A DNA stretch of 64,000 nt. It comes from Sporisorium sorghi (lineage: Eukaryota; Basidiomycota; Ustilaginomycetes; Ustilaginales; Ustilaginaceae). Below, in pieces: positions 18,301 to 26,602 of this stretch. The position numbers and the translations under genes were made by a program. The notes beneath the pieces were generated by a model. That model searched no databases. It saw only the letters and a list, made by a program, of their open reading frames with translations, and had not been told where the DNA came from. The DNA is taken from assembly GCA_023212695.1 (NCBI GenBank), contig JALCCG010000007.1, positions 124,001-188,000 on the forward strand. Reading direction: 5' to 3'. Each line of letters opens with the position of its first letter. Position 1 is the stretch's first letter.

Positions 18301-19083
18301 GGTGCCGCCGATCTTCAGTTGATTGACCGTCAAGGAGCCTGTCGGATGATAGACGACCTGTCTGTTGATGGTCTGGGATTTCGATTCGGAGTTCACAACG
18401 ATCACCAAATCGTTAACACCCTTCTTCAATGGGAGCCCTGCGGAGTAATATGTGTCCCCGCCGCCTGCATACATGGCCATACCATTAACAGTCACGCCCT
18501 TGGAGCCGTTGGTTGCTTTGACCGAAATACTTACGGTCTGCGTGGTCACTACAACCGGCTTTGAGGCATTCTCTTCCAGAACGCGTCCATCACTGAGCGC
18601 TACTTCATACACAGCAGGTACATCGGAGAACTTCACATAAGCCGTGGCGCTCATCTGCTGGCCTTGCGTGCTCATACCGGACACGATAATTTTGTTCACG
18701 CCCTGATTCAGTTGGACATTCAGGAACTCAAATGTATTCGCTGCTTCGTTCAGGACCGGCTTTACGCCAGTGCCGCCTGTGGTTGTATCATCAAAACGTT
18801 TGATCTCATACTGAATGGTATTCGGATTAATGCCGTTATAGGTACCCGAAACCGAAATAGAGCTCCGGTTCTCCGGCGTTGGTGAATTCGGATCCGTGCT
18901 TAAATTAGAAAAGTGAAAATACAAAGCTCCATTAGCAGCAGAAGCCGGTAAAGCTGGAATTAGGGAAAAGAACATAGCCACAGCCAGTAACAGGCTTGCT
19001 ATAGTACGGAAATTTTTCTTCAACGGTCGAGCCTCCTTGATCATTCGGACGTTGGAGTCCGTTTTGGTTGTTGCGTCGTTCAC
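15385..19083 (-). CDS. Large surface protein with C-terminal SLH domains
   Basis: A 1232-residue secreted protein. Its signal peptide is LKKNFRTIASLLLAVAMFFS with cleavage after ALPASA. A long series of beta-rich Ig/cadherin-like repeats follows (~50-1030), then three C-terminal SLH domains (~1040-1232) with motifs MTRGE, LTREE and LNRAD, better conserved than those of the neighbouring S-layer protein. It should bind pyruvylated wall polymer through its C-terminus. Two starts compete: GTG 19083 with GAGGGG 5 nt upstream, and TTG 19023 with AGGAGG 8 nt upstream, immediately before the signal peptide; the second is physically more natural. The longer form is listed because both have ribosome binding sites. 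Confidence 0.92.
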   Translation of the reverse strand: MNDATTKTDSNVRMIKEARPLKKNFRTIASLLLAVAMFFSLIPALPASAANGALYFHFSNLSTDPNSPTPENRSSISVSGTYNGINPNTIQYEIKRFDDTTTGGTGVKPVLNEAANTFEFLNVQLNQGVNKIIVSGMSTQGQQMSATAYVKFSDVPAVYEVALSDGRVLEENASKPVVVTTQTVSISVKATNGSKGVTVNGMAMYAGGGDTYYSAGLPLKKGVNDLVIVVNSESKSQTINRQVVYHPTGSLTVNQLKIGGTNIDGQAVVTGNVNGVISGYVIVDAPPAGTPVVAPTLDVSVFPLGSTVPIMNSPASVGAASVLGSTLMYPFTTNGSVNITQSGEYIVYIKDTNSGFDVQNTFTYRDVNAPTIKQVYQLYGVTESGGTVSATSQSIFPSSNDTVLNELPIYLMVDQVNAGNVEIESSKGGGTIAQKFTYNGNTVFKITNLPTGQQNLIIKASNGSGVSDTKVIPVTFLSSTYIDIFNLYNNQVFKNSSDFNQVTGRIVNYTGTAGLTISLNGNTRDLPVNGNGEFSFTDTAFLQLIPGPNTLVVADKSGKISTKLTLLYFSDTRSVIKNMIPFPVGSATESDPDGLFRETAENAYNTYEKALGLRFEVEYTDEITVNLSHPTPTIFAVFTKNNVGTWTLSGGALKTQLDAINQADHSLYYSIVNGANSSSARVVFKELALPEVGLQAISIGSRYQSVTTTDTIEITRERAPYQVLSPKLPNEGVLKQNFVEVSIKAEGADSILIGKTPMVKSETSDIFRLEVKNLKNGKNTIKFTIEQGTKKTNGQFVVTYTDDATEGSQFKTNISKSGKVSVFKGGVSLSLPKGTVLQQAKSSPNAEVPTINLLGEHDILFGIANQIDGRTIKAYNRIGEIENGVEMDGRLTLIPGDNNNAFRFTPAAHFGYASPLYWLDAGSLNAYSSNVEDFNVKAATHPYAKGHEFHQRLIPQNWMELSQKGTITLKYDSALVNSASSNLGIWWYNPSQGTWINIGGKVDAKKKTITAPFKGFGYYAVKSLRYSYSDAISHKTARNDIELMLARGYMKASKQDAFGVYDPMTRGEFATIVVKLLDIPLDYDTDKNKLTFDDIYQESVVNSMQWDYRYIETAARKGIIRGIAPRSFAPNMELTREEAANIIARALNLKMGEIEKDKAALQKEFEDVGNIKSNYSYPAILAVNKAGILTGIANSLKEGEKKPTYNFNPDAVLNRADTATVVKRMMSKLKML

Positions 19084-19094
19084 TGGGTCCCCTC
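19032..19094 (-). promoter_or_regulatory. Two ribosome binding sites for tandem starts of the second SLH gene
   Basis: Minus-strand GAGGGG (19089-19094) precedes GTG 19083 by 5 nt; AGGAGG (19032-19037) precedes TTG 19023 by 8 nt, in the same frame 20 codons later. Confidence 0.65.
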
Positions 19095-19170
19095 ACTTTC
19101 ACTGACAGATTGGTACTAGCGCATAGTTCATATATCGGAAGCGCAGGTCCTATTATTTAGCAAAACATAC

Positions 19171-19198
19171 AAAAAAGCCTCACCTTTTTAGGTGAGGC
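19171..19198 (-). terminator. Terminator downstream of tagO
   Basis: Arms GCCTCACC (19177-19184) and GGTGAGGC (19191-19198) with a six-base loop; six As at 19171-19176 give the T-run on the minus strand. It separates tagO from the second SLH gene. Confidence 0.85.
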
Positions 19199-19239
19199 AG
19201 ACTTGTCTTATTCGGACGCAATATGAAAAAGAATAAGTT

Positions 19240-20364
19240 CTACTTGGTGCGGCTCTCGGTATTAGCCTTCATCCGCATCCGGTTAATCAAGCCGAGAATC
19301 GGCCTTTTGGTTTTGCCGACCAAGCCAATAACCTCAGCTCCGATCTGCATGAAACACATCATGACGCAGATGACAACAAAGGTCACCCAGTTCGCTTCAT
19401 ACATAGCGGCAGAGGATTGAATGACAGCCAGCACACCGAAAAATGCAGCAATCACATAAATGATCAGCACCGTCTGGCGGTGACTGAATCCAAGCTCGCG
19501 CAAGCAATGATGCAGATGTCCCTTATCTGGGGCAAAGATCGGCTTCTTCTGAATTTTGCGGCGAATGATTGCAAAAAATGTATCAGACAACGGCACGCCG
19601 ATGATGATCAGCGGCGTAATGAACGACACAATCGCAATCTGCTTAAAGCCGAGCAAAGAGAGCATAGCCAAACTGAATCCGAGGAACAGCGAGCCCGTAT
19701 CCCCCATAAAAATCTTGGCAGGATGGAAATTGAAGAACAAAAACCCGATAATGCTGCCAAGCAGCAGCAAGCAAAGCAAGGCTACGGTTGTATTGCCCAT
19801 CAGGATAGCCATGACCAGGATTGTGCTGATCGCAATACCGGATACGCCGGCCGCCAGGCCGTCGAGACCGTCAATCAGATTAATCGCATTGGTAACCCCG
19901 ACAATCCAGAAGATGGTCAATGGAATCGATACCCAGCTCTCCAGCATGGAGTACCGGTCCTGAAACGGTATATTTACAAAGTCCACAGTAATGTTAAATC
20001 CGAATACAACTACACAAGCAGCTGCAATCTGAGCCAAAAGCTTAACCTTGGCCGAGAGTTCAAATCGATCATCCAAGGCTCCGATCAACACGATCATGGA
20101 ACCGCCGATCAGAAATGCCTTCATAAAGTTGGCATCACGAGCCGACAAGCTGTCTGGCAGAAAAGGAAGAACTGCAATCAGTCCAAGAATAAAAGCCAGA
20201 TAAATGCCGAGTCCCCCGAGTCGGGGCATGATCCGCGTGTGAACCTTGCGGGCATTAGGAACGTCAACTGCACCAACCTTAACAGCAAACTTCTTCACAA
20301 GCGGCGTTAAGAGCAGGGCGAGCGCGAGCGATACGATAAACCCGATGATGTATATCATTAACAT
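19240..20364 (-). CDS. tagO: Undecaprenyl-phosphate GlcNAc-1-phosphate transferase
   Basis: This MraY/WecA-type membrane enzyme transfers GlcNAc-1-phosphate from UDP-GlcNAc to undecaprenyl phosphate, the first step of wall teichoic acid or secondary polymer synthesis. The 374 residues hold about ten or eleven hydrophobic segments and the family motifs DVPNARKVH (~35-43), NLIDGLDGLAAG, MGDTGSLFLG, PLSDTFFAIIRR and the cytoplasmic HLHH loop. The ATG at 20364 has GGGGGT about 11 nt upstream. It lies downstream of tagA and csaB on the same strand with a 113-bp gap. With tagA it builds the linkage disaccharide. Confidence 0.93.
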   Translation of the reverse strand: MLMIYIIGFIVSLALALLLTPLVKKFAVKVGAVDVPNARKVHTRIMPRLGGLGIYLAFILGLIAVLPFLPDSLSARDANFMKAFLIGGSMIVLIGALDDRFELSAKVKLLAQIAAACVVVFGFNITVDFVNIPFQDRYSMLESWVSIPLTIFWIVGVTNAINLIDGLDGLAAGVSGIAISTILVMAILMGNTTVALLCLLLLGSIIGFLFFNFHPAKIFMGDTGSLFLGFSLAMLSLLGFKQIAIVSFITPLIIIGVPLSDTFFAIIRRKIQKKPIFAPDKGHLHHCLRELGFSHRQTVLIIYVIAAFFGVLAVIQSSAAMYEANWVTFVVICVMMCFMQIGAEVIGLVGKTKRPILGLINRMRMKANTESRTK

Positions 20365-20477
20365 GTAATCATTCGACCCCCAATATTGTCTACCGGTTGA
20401 ATTATACTCCCTTCGGGTCCGAAAACCAATGCCAATTTCCGGTGATATCCCGGATTTTCCCCACAGAAATGAGCCAT

Positions 20478-21236
20478 TTAGCCCGTTTTCGTTACGTTTT
20501 CTTTCTCGCGCAGCACTTTCACTACGAATTTCGGCAGCGCAAGCATTCTTTTATAGCGGGTAGGCTCCTTCAGAAGGCGATAAAACCATTCGAGACGCAG
20601 CTTTTGGAACACTTTCGGTGCCCGTTTCAATTTACCGGAGATAATATCAAAGGATCCACCGACTCCCATAATGACAGGGACATGAAGCGCTTGTTTATGC
20701 TGGGCAATCCAAGGTTCCTGGTTGTCCGCTCCGCGAGCCACAAACAAAACATCCGGAGCAGCTGCACGGATCTCCTCGATCACGGCAGAATCCTCATCAG
20801 GTCCAAAAAAACCGTCCCGGTAGCCGCATATAATCGCAGCCGGATATTGCATTTGTAACCGCTCGGCAGCTTCCTGAATCACTTCGGCGGTTGTACCCAG
20901 CAGATAGAACTTCCATCTATAGGTTTCCCCGACCTTCAATAATTCATGTAAAAGTTCGAAGCCCGTTACGCGTCCCTCCAGCGGCTCGCCACCCACACCA
21001 GCAGCCCAGACGATACCCGTTCCGTCCGGAACGATCATTTCGGCGGTACGCATCATCTGTTTATAATCCGGATTATTTACGGCAGTCATCACCATAATGG
21101 GATTCGCTGTAATGACATGGTGGGGCTGCCTTGATTGCACAGCCTCGGTCAAGTATTTTACCGTATCCTTCATATTCAGTTTAGAAAAAGGTACTTCGAA
21201 CACCGATACGGTAGGAAATGGATAGGTCTGTTTCAT
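20478..21236 (-). CDS. tagA: WecG/TagA-type N-acetylmannosaminyltransferase
   Basis: This GT26 family enzyme adds ManNAc from UDP-ManNAc to lipid-linked GlcNAc. Motifs seen: VITANPIMVMTA, VPDGTGIVWA (the catalytic Asp region), GFELLHELL, FYLLGTTAEV, and the C-terminal RLEWFYRLLKEPTRYKR appendage that binds the membrane. About 250 residues, the usual length. The ATG at 21236 has GAGG nine bases upstream; an ATG three codons earlier (21245) overlaps the csaB stop. The tight overlap with csaB indicates one transcript. The substrate maker MnaA is encoded elsewhere in the window (44774-45931). Confidence 0.92.
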   Translation of the reverse strand: MKQTYPFPTVSVFEVPFSKLNMKDTVKYLTEAVQSRQPHHVITANPIMVMTAVNNPDYKQMMRTAEMIVPDGTGIVWAAGVGGEPLEGRVTGFELLHELLKVGETYRWKFYLLGTTAEVIQEAAERLQMQYPAAIICGYRDGFFGPDEDSAVIEEIRAAAPDVLFVARGADNQEPWIAQHKQALHVPVIMGVGGSFDIISGKLKRAPKVFQKLRLEWFYRLLKEPTRYKRMLALPKFVVKVLREKENVTKTG

Positions 21237-21241
21237 GTTTA

Positions 21242-22726
21242 TCATCCTCTATGGCGTAAATATTCGGCAATGTGACGCGCAGGTTTAGCCGCCTCCCGTT
21301 TCAAAAGAGCAATCTGCTCACCGTGCTCCGCTCTCCAGGCCAGTGCACCGTCCAACAACTGCAGTATCTGACCCTTCAACACATCTCCATCAAGCGACTC
21401 ACTGGTTCCGACAGGCTCGCTGCCAAGCCGCTTCAAAAAGTGATTAATCTTCGGATCGTAGGAAATGCCGAGCAGCGGCACACTCTGATTCGCTGCATAG
21501 ATCAGGCTGTGCAGTCGCATGCCCAATATCAAATCACAATGACTGACCTCACGCAGCATGTCCTGCGGCTGCTTCTCATCATGGTAGAAACTGATCATAG
21601 AGCCATTCCGGGAGATATCACCAATCTGGCTCACAATAAACTGCGATGCCTCTAGGTCATCCGGCTGATGAAAAGGAAGAAAACGAAGGTGTACGGGGCG
21701 CTGTTCGGCTAATGCCTTTAAACCTTCCCCAATAGCCTTCAGTTCTTTTCGCTCCGGATTCCAGTATCTGACCGAAATGCCGATGACCGGCAGAGCATCT
21801 CCCGTTTCATGACTTGTTGATGATGACTGTGATGGCATTTCTTCACCGGAGTACTCGTGCACTTGTTGCGATCGTACTCCTTCACCGGTATTCTGGTGTA
21901 TTTCTTGCGTTGATACCCCTTCACCAGAATCCTTGTGTATTTCAATAGAAGAAACAGAAGCAACATCAGCTCTTTCCGACGACAATGGTGTATTCGCAGT
22001 CTCTTCAGTTGAGGAAACAATACCCAGTCTGTTCCCATCATTAGTGTCAACATGGACTCCAAGTTCTGTCTTATCATGATGATCTTCAGCAAAAGCCTCA
22101 TCTGTATGCAGTTCTTGCTTGCCTGCATCCATCTCACGCAACGACCTGTGATGTACTGCATTATTGTCGATGCAAGCATTTTCGTCTTCTGGCAGCGGCA
22201 AGCCCATAACCGGATCCGGTACGACGTGAATCGCTTCAGCTGATATTCCCATGGACTGAAGCAGCTCGCCCGACTGGATGTCACGCACGGAGATGTAAGT
22301 GCATTTGCGGAAAACGGAACGGATCATGGGATAAAAGAGTTTACGATTCACCGGGCCTACGCCCTGAGCATAAATAAATGTAGGTTTGCCGAGCCATTGA
22401 GCAATCTTAAGAACGCCCAGATAATAAGGAATCGTCTTTGGACTGGTTGCATCTTGCAGCAGACTTCCTCCACCGCTGATCAAGCCGTCACTGGCCTTGA
22501 TCGCTTGACGAACCTCTCCAAGTTTCATCCGATGCACGGACTTTACGCCGTAGGCATCGGATGTCCATTCCGGGTCGATGGAGAGTACAACCGGGTTGAT
22601 CTCAACTCCCGCTGCCTGTCCTTCCTGTTCCAAAGCGGTCAGAATCGATTTCAGCACCGCTTCATCACCGCTATTTTTAAATCCGTAATATCCGGAAATG
22701 ACTATCGTCTTAGAAGTGGAGACCAT
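21242..22726 (-). CDS. csaB: Polysaccharide pyruvyl transferase CsaB with a long repeat insertion
   Basis: CsaB adds a pyruvate ketal from phosphoenolpyruvate to the secondary wall polymer, creating the ligand for SLH domains. Both halves of the family fold are present: VISGYYGFKNSGDEAV, SDGLISGGGSLLQD, IYAQGVGPV and VRDIQSGELL in the N-terminal half; GISVRYW, RFLPFHQPDD, DLILGMRLHSLIYAANQSVPLLGISYDPK in the C-terminal half. Between them lie about 135 extra hydrophilic residues (~188-322 counting from an upstream ATG at 22756), ending in 13-residue repeats with EIHKDSGEGV-like units. Usual CsaB length is about 370. ATG 22726 has AAAGGA about 10 nt upstream and overlaps the upstream gene by 25 nt. 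It is surrounded by SLH proteins and tag genes. Confidence 0.92.
   Translation of the reverse strand: MVSTSKTIVISGYYGFKNSGDEAVLKSILTALEQEGQAAGVEINPVVLSIDPEWTSDAYGVKSVHRMKLGEVRQAIKASDGLISGGGSLLQDATSPKTIPYYLGVLKIAQWLGKPTFIYAQGVGPVNRKLFYPMIRSVFRKCTYISVRDIQSGELLQSMGISAEAIHVVPDPVMGLPLPEDENACIDNNAVHHRSLREMDAGKQELHTDEAFAEDHHDKTELGVHVDTNDGNRLGIVSSTEETANTPLSSERADVASVSSIEIHKDSGEGVSTQEIHQNTGEGVRSQQVHEYSGEEMPSQSSSTSHETGDALPVIGISVRYWNPERKELKAIGEGLKALAEQRPVHLRFLPFHQPDDLEASQFIVSQIGDISRNGSMISFYHDEKQPQDMLREVSHCDLILGMRLHSLIYAANQSVPLLGISYDPKINHFLKRLGSEPVGTSESLDGDVLKGQILQLLDGALAWRAEHGEQIALLKREAAKPARHIAEYLRHRG
21842..21956 (-). repeat. Three tandem 39-bp repeats inside csaB
   Basis: Two full units (21842-21880 and 21881-21919) and one nearly full unit (21920-21956) each begin, on the plus strand, with TTCACC and keep the codon frame (13 codons each). 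They encode diverged copies of an acidic His/Gly/Glu unit. Confidence 0.85.
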
Positions 22727-24720
22727 CGTTTCCAGATCCTTTCTGCCACTTGCCATACCAATATTGCGATCAATCCGATAATCAGACCAAGTCCAAGACC
22801 CAGCAGGACCCGAATAGCTGAAATATAGAGTGGCGTGTGAATATGCGTGAATGTTCCGACCATCGACAGCTGCCCCATCACACCGATAATGAGCAGATAG
22901 ACAGCATGGCGATACTTAAATGACAGGAATACACCAAGCACCATCATTGGATGGGCCAGCAAGAACTCCTTGTTACGAGGGCGTACGCCGAATATATTCT
23001 CCAGGAAAGATCGGAATGCCATCTCGATGGATGAAACGGAGCCTGAATTACCTGTACGGGTGAGATAATACCAACCGACGATCGCCACAATGCCGGCTGC
23101 AATGACCCAAGTCAGCGTAATCGGAGACTTTAGCAGCTTCAAGATCGAGTGGTACGTAGATCCGCCGCGGTACAGAATCACGTAAACGGCAATGAGCGCA
23201 ATCGGTGCCGCGGCAAGCAAATTGACACCACGGAACTGCTCCAGAACAAGCATATACGTTACATTGTTTAATAGAGCTACAACGATCGGTACGGCTGCAA
23301 GCGACAGAATAGAGGTCTTCACCAGCAATACGATGGAATGTGTCACTCTTCTGCCAGGAGTCATGTCCGGTATGGTTTGCTGCGTTTCATTGACTTTTCG
23401 AATAGCTAGAATAACAGCTACCGTCGGAGCACTGATGGCGGCGAATAAAGCAAGCGCCTGCTCTAGCAATGATGCATTAAGAACATACAATCCTGCACTG
23501 CCCACCAGGCCGATCAGGAAGGCTGCGATGGTAAGGAACGGAATGAAGTAGGACACCATCAGTGAGATCAAAGCCACGGCTCCGACAACAGCTCCAAGCT
23601 TAAAGTATCGCTGCAAGGACGAGTCGGTCACTTGGAACGGCTCTGCAGGACCCATCGTGAACCCATTGTCCTCCATCTGTTTGATGGCTTGACCCGGTCC
23701 GGTCAAACTGTCAATCAGATTATCGAGCGGATGGGTGACGGATGCTTTGGTCATATCCCGGCTCGGCTCGGCATTCAAATAAAACATCCGGATGTTACGG
23801 TCTTTGGACGCTAAAGCAAAGCGGTCCCCAATAACCTCCGGTTCGAGATTAGCATCCCGCTCACTAAGGGAATAAATACGGGTTACATTGTAATCCGTTA
23901 AATAAGCCAGTTTCGTGAACCCTTTTTGCGGACGTTTAATGTTCTCAATGGCCACCAGGCCGATATCATATTGGTTCAATAGCTGTGCAAAGGAATCCAG
24001 ACTCTTCTCTTCCGCATTATCATTGAAACCTTTGGCGGATTCGCCTTCAAACAGAATCCGTTTCACACCGTTTTCCGCGAAATAAGCCATCAGGTTCTCC
24101 ATATAGGCCTCATCATATGGAAGACTGTCAGACAGACGCGGCACAATGTTAAAGCCCTTGTCCCGAAGCATGCCAATGGTAATCGGATCTGGAGACAACG
24201 GCTTAATGACCGCATTGGAGCGTGGGGTTTCCAGAACTAGGCCATCCACTGCACGGTCGAACTGCCACGGTCTTACCGGAATATTGAGTCTCGTAAAGGT
24301 TTCCTCAATAATCGGTTTAATTAAAGCTGCGCTCTCCTCGTTCAGAAAAGCAACATACGTAAAATTCTCGTTCGGAGAAATCGTCGTGCCTGTCAGATCA
24401 GCAACCTGCTGCCCGTCATAAACCGAAATCCGCCGCGATTTTGCCAGCTCGTCCAGCGTGCTTTCATACAGTGCCATACTGATCACGCCGGCGTCTTTCA
24501 GGCGATCCAGCTGTTCGGAGACAAAATCCTGCGGCTTAGACTGATACGCCGCGACATCCAACAAATCCCGATAATCGAACACCAACTCAACGTTGTTTGA
24601 TGTCGACTCTGTTTGCAGTCGGTCATAACCTACAGGCAGGGCCGCTGCAACGCCAAGAACAACCAGAATCCACAGCCACTTGCGGGCTGCCGTGTTCCAG
24701 CGTTTCCATTTCTGAACCAC
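22702..24720 (-). CDS. DUF5693 family polytopic membrane protein
   Basis: A 672-residue membrane protein of the DUF5693 family, function not established. Topology from the sequence: one N-terminal membrane helix (~13-31), a large extracytoplasmic domain (~35-370) with an alpha/beta character (repeated ITIGMLRDKGFNIVPRLSDS-like strands, KRILFEGESAKGF, IGLVAIENIKRP), then about eight to ten membrane segments to the end. The GTG at 24720 has GGAGG seven bases upstream. It overlaps csaB and lies directly upstream of it, so both are made together; a role in export, assembly or modification of the wall polymer is an inference from position. A stem-loop element precedes it. Confidence 0.85.
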   Translation of the reverse strand: MVQKWKRWNTAARKWLWILVVLGVAAALPVGYDRLQTESTSNNVELVFDYRDLLDVAAYQSKPQDFVSEQLDRLKDAGVISMALYESTLDELAKSRRISVYDGQQVADLTGTTISPNENFTYVAFLNEESAALIKPIIEETFTRLNIPVRPWQFDRAVDGLVLETPRSNAVIKPLSPDPITIGMLRDKGFNIVPRLSDSLPYDEAYMENLMAYFAENGVKRILFEGESAKGFNDNAEEKSLDSFAQLLNQYDIGLVAIENIKRPQKGFTKLAYLTDYNVTRIYSLSERDANLEPEVIGDRFALASKDRNIRMFYLNAEPSRDMTKASVTHPLDNLIDSLTGPGQAIKQMEDNGFTMGPAEPFQVTDSSLQRYFKLGAVVGAVALISLMVSYFIPFLTIAAFLIGLVGSAGLYVLNASLLEQALALFAAISAPTVAVILAIRKVNETQQTIPDMTPGRRVTHSIVLLVKTSILSLAAVPIVVALLNNVTYMLVLEQFRGVNLLAAAPIALIAVYVILYRGGSTYHSILKLLKSPITLTWVIAAGIVAIVGWYYLTRTGNSGSVSSIEMAFRSFLENIFGVRPRNKEFLLAHPMMVLGVFLSFKYRHAVYLLIIGVMGQLSMVGTFTHIHTPLYISAIRVLLGLGLGLIIGLIAILVWQVAERIWKRWSPLLRR

Positions 24721-24746
24721 GAAAGTACCTCCTCATCGAACCTATA

Positions 24747-24802
24747 GGAATTTACGATGGAGGGCAACAGCCCTTAGGCCTTGCAGCAACCATCGTAAAT
24801 CC
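24747..24802 (-). other. Structured leader element upstream of the DUF5693 gene
   Basis: Arms TTTACGATGG (24751-24760) and CCATCGTAAA (24790-24799) pair perfectly over 10 bp and extend by GG/CC pairs with a bulge. Inside is a second hairpin, AGGGC-AACA-GCCCT (24761-24774). No T-run follows, so it is not a standard terminator. It lies between pgcA and the DUF5693 gene. Confidence 0.6.
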
Positions 24803-24838
24803 CCTTCGTTCTCTTCTCTCATTAAAATGTATCTATGG

Positions 24839-26557
24839 TTAAGCGTCTACCCGGGCCATGACATGATCCGAGAGCGATTGAATTTTGGCCTTGGCATCGG
24901 CGAGGGATTCACCTCGCACGGCAAAATACACTTTGATCTTGGGCTCGGTGCCTGAAGGTCTCAAGCAGAACCAAGAACCGTCCTCAAGCAAATATTTTAA
25001 CACGTTTTCCTTCGGCAGCCCGTCCAAGCCCTCCGCATAATCAAGCACTTGCTTGACCAGTACGCCCCCGACTTCCTCCGGTGCATGATTGCGCCAATCG
25101 GACATCTTCGCTTGAATCTGCGCAACGCCGTCTTTGCCTTTCAGCGTACGGGACTCCAGTGATTCGAGGAAATAACCGAACTGCTCATACAGCTCCTGCA
25201 GCACATCGTATAAGGTTTTACCTTGACCTTTGTAGTATGCCGCAGCTTCGCATATCAGCATCGAAGCGAGTACAGCATCCTTATCGCGTGCATAATTGCC
25301 TGCCAGATATCCGTAGCTCTCCTCATAACCAAACAAATACGTATGACTCCCGGACTCTTCGAATTGGGTCATTTTCTCCCCAATGTATTTAAAGCCCGTC
25401 AATGTATTCAGCACGGCTGCACCATAATGCTCGGCAATTGCCGCTCCCATCTCACTGGTAACAATGGTCTTGATAACAGCTCCATTGTTTGGCAGCTTCC
25501 CTGCTTCCTTCAATTGACCCAGCAAATAATGAATCATAATGGCACCGGATTGATTACCAGTCAGCACAACGTATTCGCCCTGGCTGTTCTTCACAACAGC
25601 CCCCATGCGATCTGCATCCGGGTCTGTCCCGATCAGAATGTCAGCCCCCACTTCCTCGCCAAGCTTCATTGCGAGTGCGAACGCCTCCCGCTCCTCCGGG
25701 TTCGGTGATTTTACGGTGGAGAAATTGGCATCCGGCTTAGCTTGCTCCGGAACGACATGGATATTCTTGAAGCCGATGTTTCGAAGCACGCGTTCGACGG
25801 GGGCTTGCCCCGTTCCATGCAGTGGGGTAAAAACAATCTTGAAATCCTCGCCAAGCTTGGACGCGATAAGCTCCCGGTTCACACTGACATTTGTCACCGT
25901 ATCGGCAAAAGCCTGATCCTCCGCTTCGCCAAGCCATACCAGCAGACCCTGAGCCTCGGCATCAGCCTGTGACAGCCTCTTCACGGCGGAAAAAGAATCC
26001 ACCTCCTGAATTCGGGCAATCACGTTCTCAGCTTCGCTTGGTACCAACTGACCGCCCTCGCGGTTGTACACCTTATAACCGTTATACTCCGGCGGATTAT
26101 GGCTGGCCGTAATGACAATTCCTCCGGTAGCACCCAGATGGCGCACACTGAAGGATAATTGCGGTGTAGAGCGCAAGGAAGGATACAGCTTCGCTACAAT
26201 TCCGTTGCCGGCCAGTACCAAAGCCGCCTCCAATGCAAACTCAGGCGAAAAATGGCGGGAATCATGGGCGATAATAACAGACGGCTTCCCATCTGCAACC
26301 CCGTGCGCCTCCAGAATATAGCGTGCAAAGCCTTGTGTAGCCCGACCTACCGTATATTTATTAATCCGGTTGCTGCCTGCGCCGATGACACCGCGCAAAC
26401 CGCCCGTTCCAAATTCCAGATCACGATAAAACCGTTCCTCCAGCTCCTTCGCATCGTGCTCAAGTGAACGAAGCTCCTGCTTGGTCTCCTCATCAACATA
26501 AGGATCATTCAACCAACGCTGTACCGTATCGATTGTTCTCTGACTCATCTCTGACAT
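24839..26557 (-). CDS. pgcA: Phospho-sugar mutase (phosphoglucomutase)
   Basis: This alpha-D-phosphohexomutase interconverts glucose-6-phosphate and glucose-1-phosphate (possibly also mannose phosphates), feeding UDP-glucose and glycopolymer synthesis. Its 572 residues show the catalytic phosphoserine loop ITASHNPPEYNGYK, the metal-binding GTDPDADRMG, the sugar-binding GYEESYGYL and the C-terminal phosphate-binding RPSGTEPKIKVYF. ATG 26557 has AGGGAG 10 nt upstream; a frame from 26584 would add nine residues. It sits between fabZ and the surface polymer genes, and its length fits Bacillus PgcA. Confidence 0.93.
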   Translation of the reverse strand: MSEMSQRTIDTVQRWLNDPYVDEETKQELRSLEHDAKELEERFYRDLEFGTGGLRGVIGAGSNRINKYTVGRATQGFARYILEAHGVADGKPSVIIAHDSRHFSPEFALEAALVLAGNGIVAKLYPSLRSTPQLSFSVRHLGATGGIVITASHNPPEYNGYKVYNREGGQLVPSEAENVIARIQEVDSFSAVKRLSQADAEAQGLLVWLGEAEDQAFADTVTNVSVNRELIASKLGEDFKIVFTPLHGTGQAPVERVLRNIGFKNIHVVPEQAKPDANFSTVKSPNPEEREAFALAMKLGEEVGADILIGTDPDADRMGAVVKNSQGEYVVLTGNQSGAIMIHYLLGQLKEAGKLPNNGAVIKTIVTSEMGAAIAEHYGAAVLNTLTGFKYIGEKMTQFEESGSHTYLFGYEESYGYLAGNYARDKDAVLASMLICEAAAYYKGQGKTLYDVLQELYEQFGYFLESLESRTLKGKDGVAQIQAKMSDWRNHAPEEVGGVLVKQVLDYAEGLDGLPKENVLKYLLEDGSWFCLRPSGTEPKIKVYFAVRGESLADAKAKIQSLSDHVMARVDA

Positions 26558-26602
26558 GAAAAAAAGTCTCCCTTCCTCATCCAAACAAGAATAGTCTGAA
26601 GA

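Noticed and set aside
21842..21956. CRISPR-like repeats
   Set aside because: The 39-bp units keep a codon frame inside csaB and encode protein repeats.
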